NCBI RefSeq assembly: GCF_017745675.1
Contig: NZ_JAFLJM010000023.1
Location: 1 to 64,000 of the forward strand
Direction: 5' to 3'
Length of the DNA: 64,000 nucleotides
DNA from: Alkalihalobacillus sp. BA299
GTDB lineage: Bacteria; Bacillota; Bacilli; Bacillales; Bacillaceae_F
Position 1 is the stretch's first letter. Each line of letters opens with the position of its first letter. This document shows, piece after piece, positions 62,763 to 64,000 of this stretch. Made by a program: the position numbers and the translations under genes. The notes beneath the pieces were generated by a model. That model was not told where the DNA came from, searched no databases, and saw only the letters and a list, made by a program, of their open reading frames with translations.

Positions 62763-63163
62763 TCATTTAGATCCTTTTCTGTATGGCCTTTTTGGATTCC
62801 TTAATGCTTCTAAAACTTTTTGAACCTTATAGCCTTCTTCAAAATCAATGACTTTACTTTCTTTACCTACTATTGCATTAACGAGATTTTGTATCATTTG
62901 GTCCCAGAACGATTGATCTTTTTCAATTGGAATTTCCCGATATACCTCACCAACTTTACCACCGAAATAATTTCTCCAAACAACTGATGAATGATTTGAA
63001 TAAAGTGCAGCTACTTCAAATACAAAGCCGCCTTGTTCTCATGAAGCAATCCAGTCATTATGCTGCCATTTTCGTGGCCAATTAGGGAAACGCATCTCTA
63101 GTTCTATTCTTCTGATTTTACCTACATACCCTTCTTTCAGAAATTTAGTTATCTCTTTTATAA
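62763..63163 (-). pseudogene. Gfo/Idh/MocA-type oxidoreductase relic with internal stop
   Basis: About 130 codons read as the C-terminal half of a Gfo/Idh/MocA dehydrogenase (LEMRFPNWPRKWQ; EQGGFVFEV; GYKVQKVLEALRNPKRPYRKG) but with a TGA directly before EQGGF, where relatives have Arg. The NAD-binding N-terminus is missing. The frame ends normally and is followed by a terminator. It is a decayed gene rather than a selenoprotein, as nothing else supports recoding. Confidence 0.8.
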
Positions 63164-63190
63164 CAAAAAAAGACCAACTAATGTTGATCT
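63164..63190 (-). terminator. Terminator of the tRNA operon
   Basis: GATCAAC / GTTGGTC stem followed on the minus strand by seven T, about 26 nt past tRNA-Leu. Confidence 0.85.
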
Positions 63191-63215
63191 CTTATCTTTC
63201 ATTATCAATATGTAC

Positions 63216-63299
63216 TGGTGCGGGTGAAGGGACTCGAACCCCCACGTCAAAGACACTAGATCCTAAGTCTAGCGCGTCTGCCAATTCCGCCACACCCGC
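63216..63299 (-). tRNA. tRNA-Leu (TAG)
   Basis: Acceptor GCGGGTG / CACCCGC with encoded CCA, an extended variable arm as in class II tRNAs, and anticodon loop CTTAGGA giving TAG. Last tRNA of the leftward cluster. Confidence 0.95.
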
Positions 63300-63311
63300 A
63301 GCTTAAAACAA

Positions 63312-63387
63312 TGGTGAGCCATGAAGGATTCGAACCTTCGACCCTCTGATTAAAAGTCAGATGCTCTACCAACTGAGCTAATGGCTC
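63312..63387 (-). tRNA. tRNA-Lys (TTT)
   Basis: Acceptor GAGCCAT / ATGGCTC with encoded CCA; anticodon stem CTGAC-TTTTAA-TCAG gives TTT. Confidence 0.95.
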
Positions 63388-63494
63388 CCGTATTAAAGGT
63401 GATTATTCAAAGTGATGTTTCTTCCTCTACGAGTATAGCTTCGTAGTGAATGCGTCGAAACAACTCGTAGTAGTTCAAAGAAGATAATCCTCGT

Positions 63495-63520
63495 TGCTCT
63501 ACCAACTGAGCTAATGGCTC
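63495..63520 (-). pseudogene. 5' fragment of tRNA-Lys
   Basis: The first 26 nt of the neighbouring tRNA-Lys (acceptor arm and D arm) are repeated exactly about 108 bp upstream, then the sequence diverges before the anticodon. It is a recombination scar in the tRNA cluster, not a functional tRNA. Confidence 0.85.
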
Positions 63521-63602
63521 AAAAAAAATGAGTACTTTTAGTTTACCCATTTAAGTGTTACTATATGTGGTACTTTATAACGAAGTGCTATTAAATTTAA
63601 AA

Positions 63603-63678
<76 letters not shown>

Positions 63679-63683
63679 ATGGA

Positions 63684-63759
63684 TGGTGGAGGATGACGGG
63701 CTCGAACCGCCGACCCCCTGCTTGTAAGGCAGGTGCTCTCCCAGCTGAGCTAATCCTCC
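63684..63759 (-). tRNA. tRNA-Val (TAC)
   Basis: Acceptor GGAGGAT with encoded CCA; anticodon stem CCTGC-CTTACAA-GCAGG gives TAC. Confidence 0.95.
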
Positions 63760-63895
63760 ATTCAGATTTTGTTAAGCGGCAAGTTTCTTCGTTAGTTTCG
63801 TTCTGACACTACTCATGTATTAAGGATACGCTCCGTTTCCTCAGAACTTTACTTCCCTGAACTTCTTGCTTCGAAAAATCTTCCTTAATTCTAGA

Positions 63896-63970
63896 TGGTG
63901 ACCCGTACGGGATTCGAACCCGTGTTACCGCCGTGAAAGGGCGGTGTCTTAACCGCTTGACCAACGGGCC
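63896..63970 (-). tRNA. tRNA-Glu (TTC)
   Basis: Acceptor GGCCCGT with encoded CCA; anticodon stem CCGCC-CTTTCAC-GGCGG gives TTC. The 136-bp gap to tRNA-Val holds nothing recognisable. Confidence 0.95.
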
Positions 63971-63973
63971 ATT

Positions 63974-64000
63974 TGGCTCCACAGGCAGGACTCGAACCTG
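63974..64000 (-). tRNA. tRNA-Asn, 3' end (partial)
   Basis: The T arm (CAGGTTCGAGTCCTG) and acceptor 3' strand CTGTGGAG plus CCA are visible; the rest lies beyond the window. The acceptor end closely resembles Bacillus tRNA-Asn, and Asn before Glu is common in these clusters, but the anticodon is not seen. Confidence 0.7.

Noticed and set aside
62763..63163. Selenocysteine recoding of the TGA in the Gfo/Idh/MocA relic
   Set aside because: The family has no selenoproteins known to me, relatives have Arg there, and the N-terminus is also missing, so a nonsense mutation is simpler.

Overview
The window looks like chromosomal DNA of a low-GC, spore-forming Bacillaceae. The evidence is a Bacillus-type 16S rRNA start at the left edge, a B. 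subtilis-style Fnr with a C-terminal Cys cluster, TGTGA-N6-TCACA Fnr sites, the sporulation-associated YIEGIA pair, a guanidine-I riboswitch in front of paired SMR exporters, strong AGGAGG ribosome sites with some TTG/GTG starts, and a minus-strand tRNA block (Asn-Glu-Val-Thr-Lys-Leu) at the right edge. Pyruvate formate-lyase, formate dehydrogenase, a nitrate-reductase-type molybdoenzyme and a catalase relic suggest a facultative or oxygen-shy anaerobe. The genus cannot be fixed from this sequence.

Layout. 0-4 kb: rrn promoter and 16S start, then gnd and zwf convergent. 4-22 kb: an Fnr-controlled anaerobic island with ywiC, an unknown gene, fnr, a dead fnr paralogue, a five-gene membrane-linked nitrate-reductase-type operon, a radical SAM/SPASM gene, a chemoreceptor, an Mrp-type ATPase, pflBA, a truncated nirB and narK. 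Seven Fnr boxes serve about nine promoters, and in nearly all of them the box centre lies 32 bp from the -10 centre. 22-37 kb: molybdenum cofactor genes (mobA, moaD, moaE, mobB, moeA, moaB, moaC, moaA), interrupted by an arbitrium-receptor-like gene (aimR-like) with no phage around it and by a formate dehydrogenase/MpsC/OFA transporter/FdhD locus. 37-42 kb: guanidine riboswitch with an SMR pair, an FRG protein, a DNA glycosylase, an MFS transporter and a YetF-like protein. 42-54 kb: amidase, short-chain fatty acid transporter, TauE, an unusual regulator, an NlpC/P60 hydrolase, a Gln-rich small protein and a three-subunit xanthine-dehydrogenase-type hydroxylase. 54-63 kb: the YIEGIA pair, a catalase relic, then a six-gene operon (RpiR regulator, ABC importer, TIM-barrel isomerase, beta-CASP-like hydrolase), a dead Gfo/Idh/MocA gene and the tRNAs.

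How it fits together. Fnr senses oxygen loss and turns on pyruvate cleavage to formate, nitrate uptake, nitrate reduction and probably nitrate/redox taxis. Formate can be oxidised or exported by the formate dehydrogenase locus. The Moco genes supply at least three molybdoenzymes encoded here: nitrate-reductase-type, formate dehydrogenase and xanthine-dehydrogenase-type.

Several dispersed repeats (two 150-bp structured families, GACAGGCACC-type palindromes, a MITE-like element) and several gene relics (fnr2, nirB, katA, Gfo/Idh, half a tRNA-Lys) show active remodelling. The best candidates for something undescribed are the nitrate-reductase module built on an assimilatory-type catalytic subunit, the orphan AimR-like receptor inside the Moco genes, and the RpiR/ABC/beta-CASP operon.
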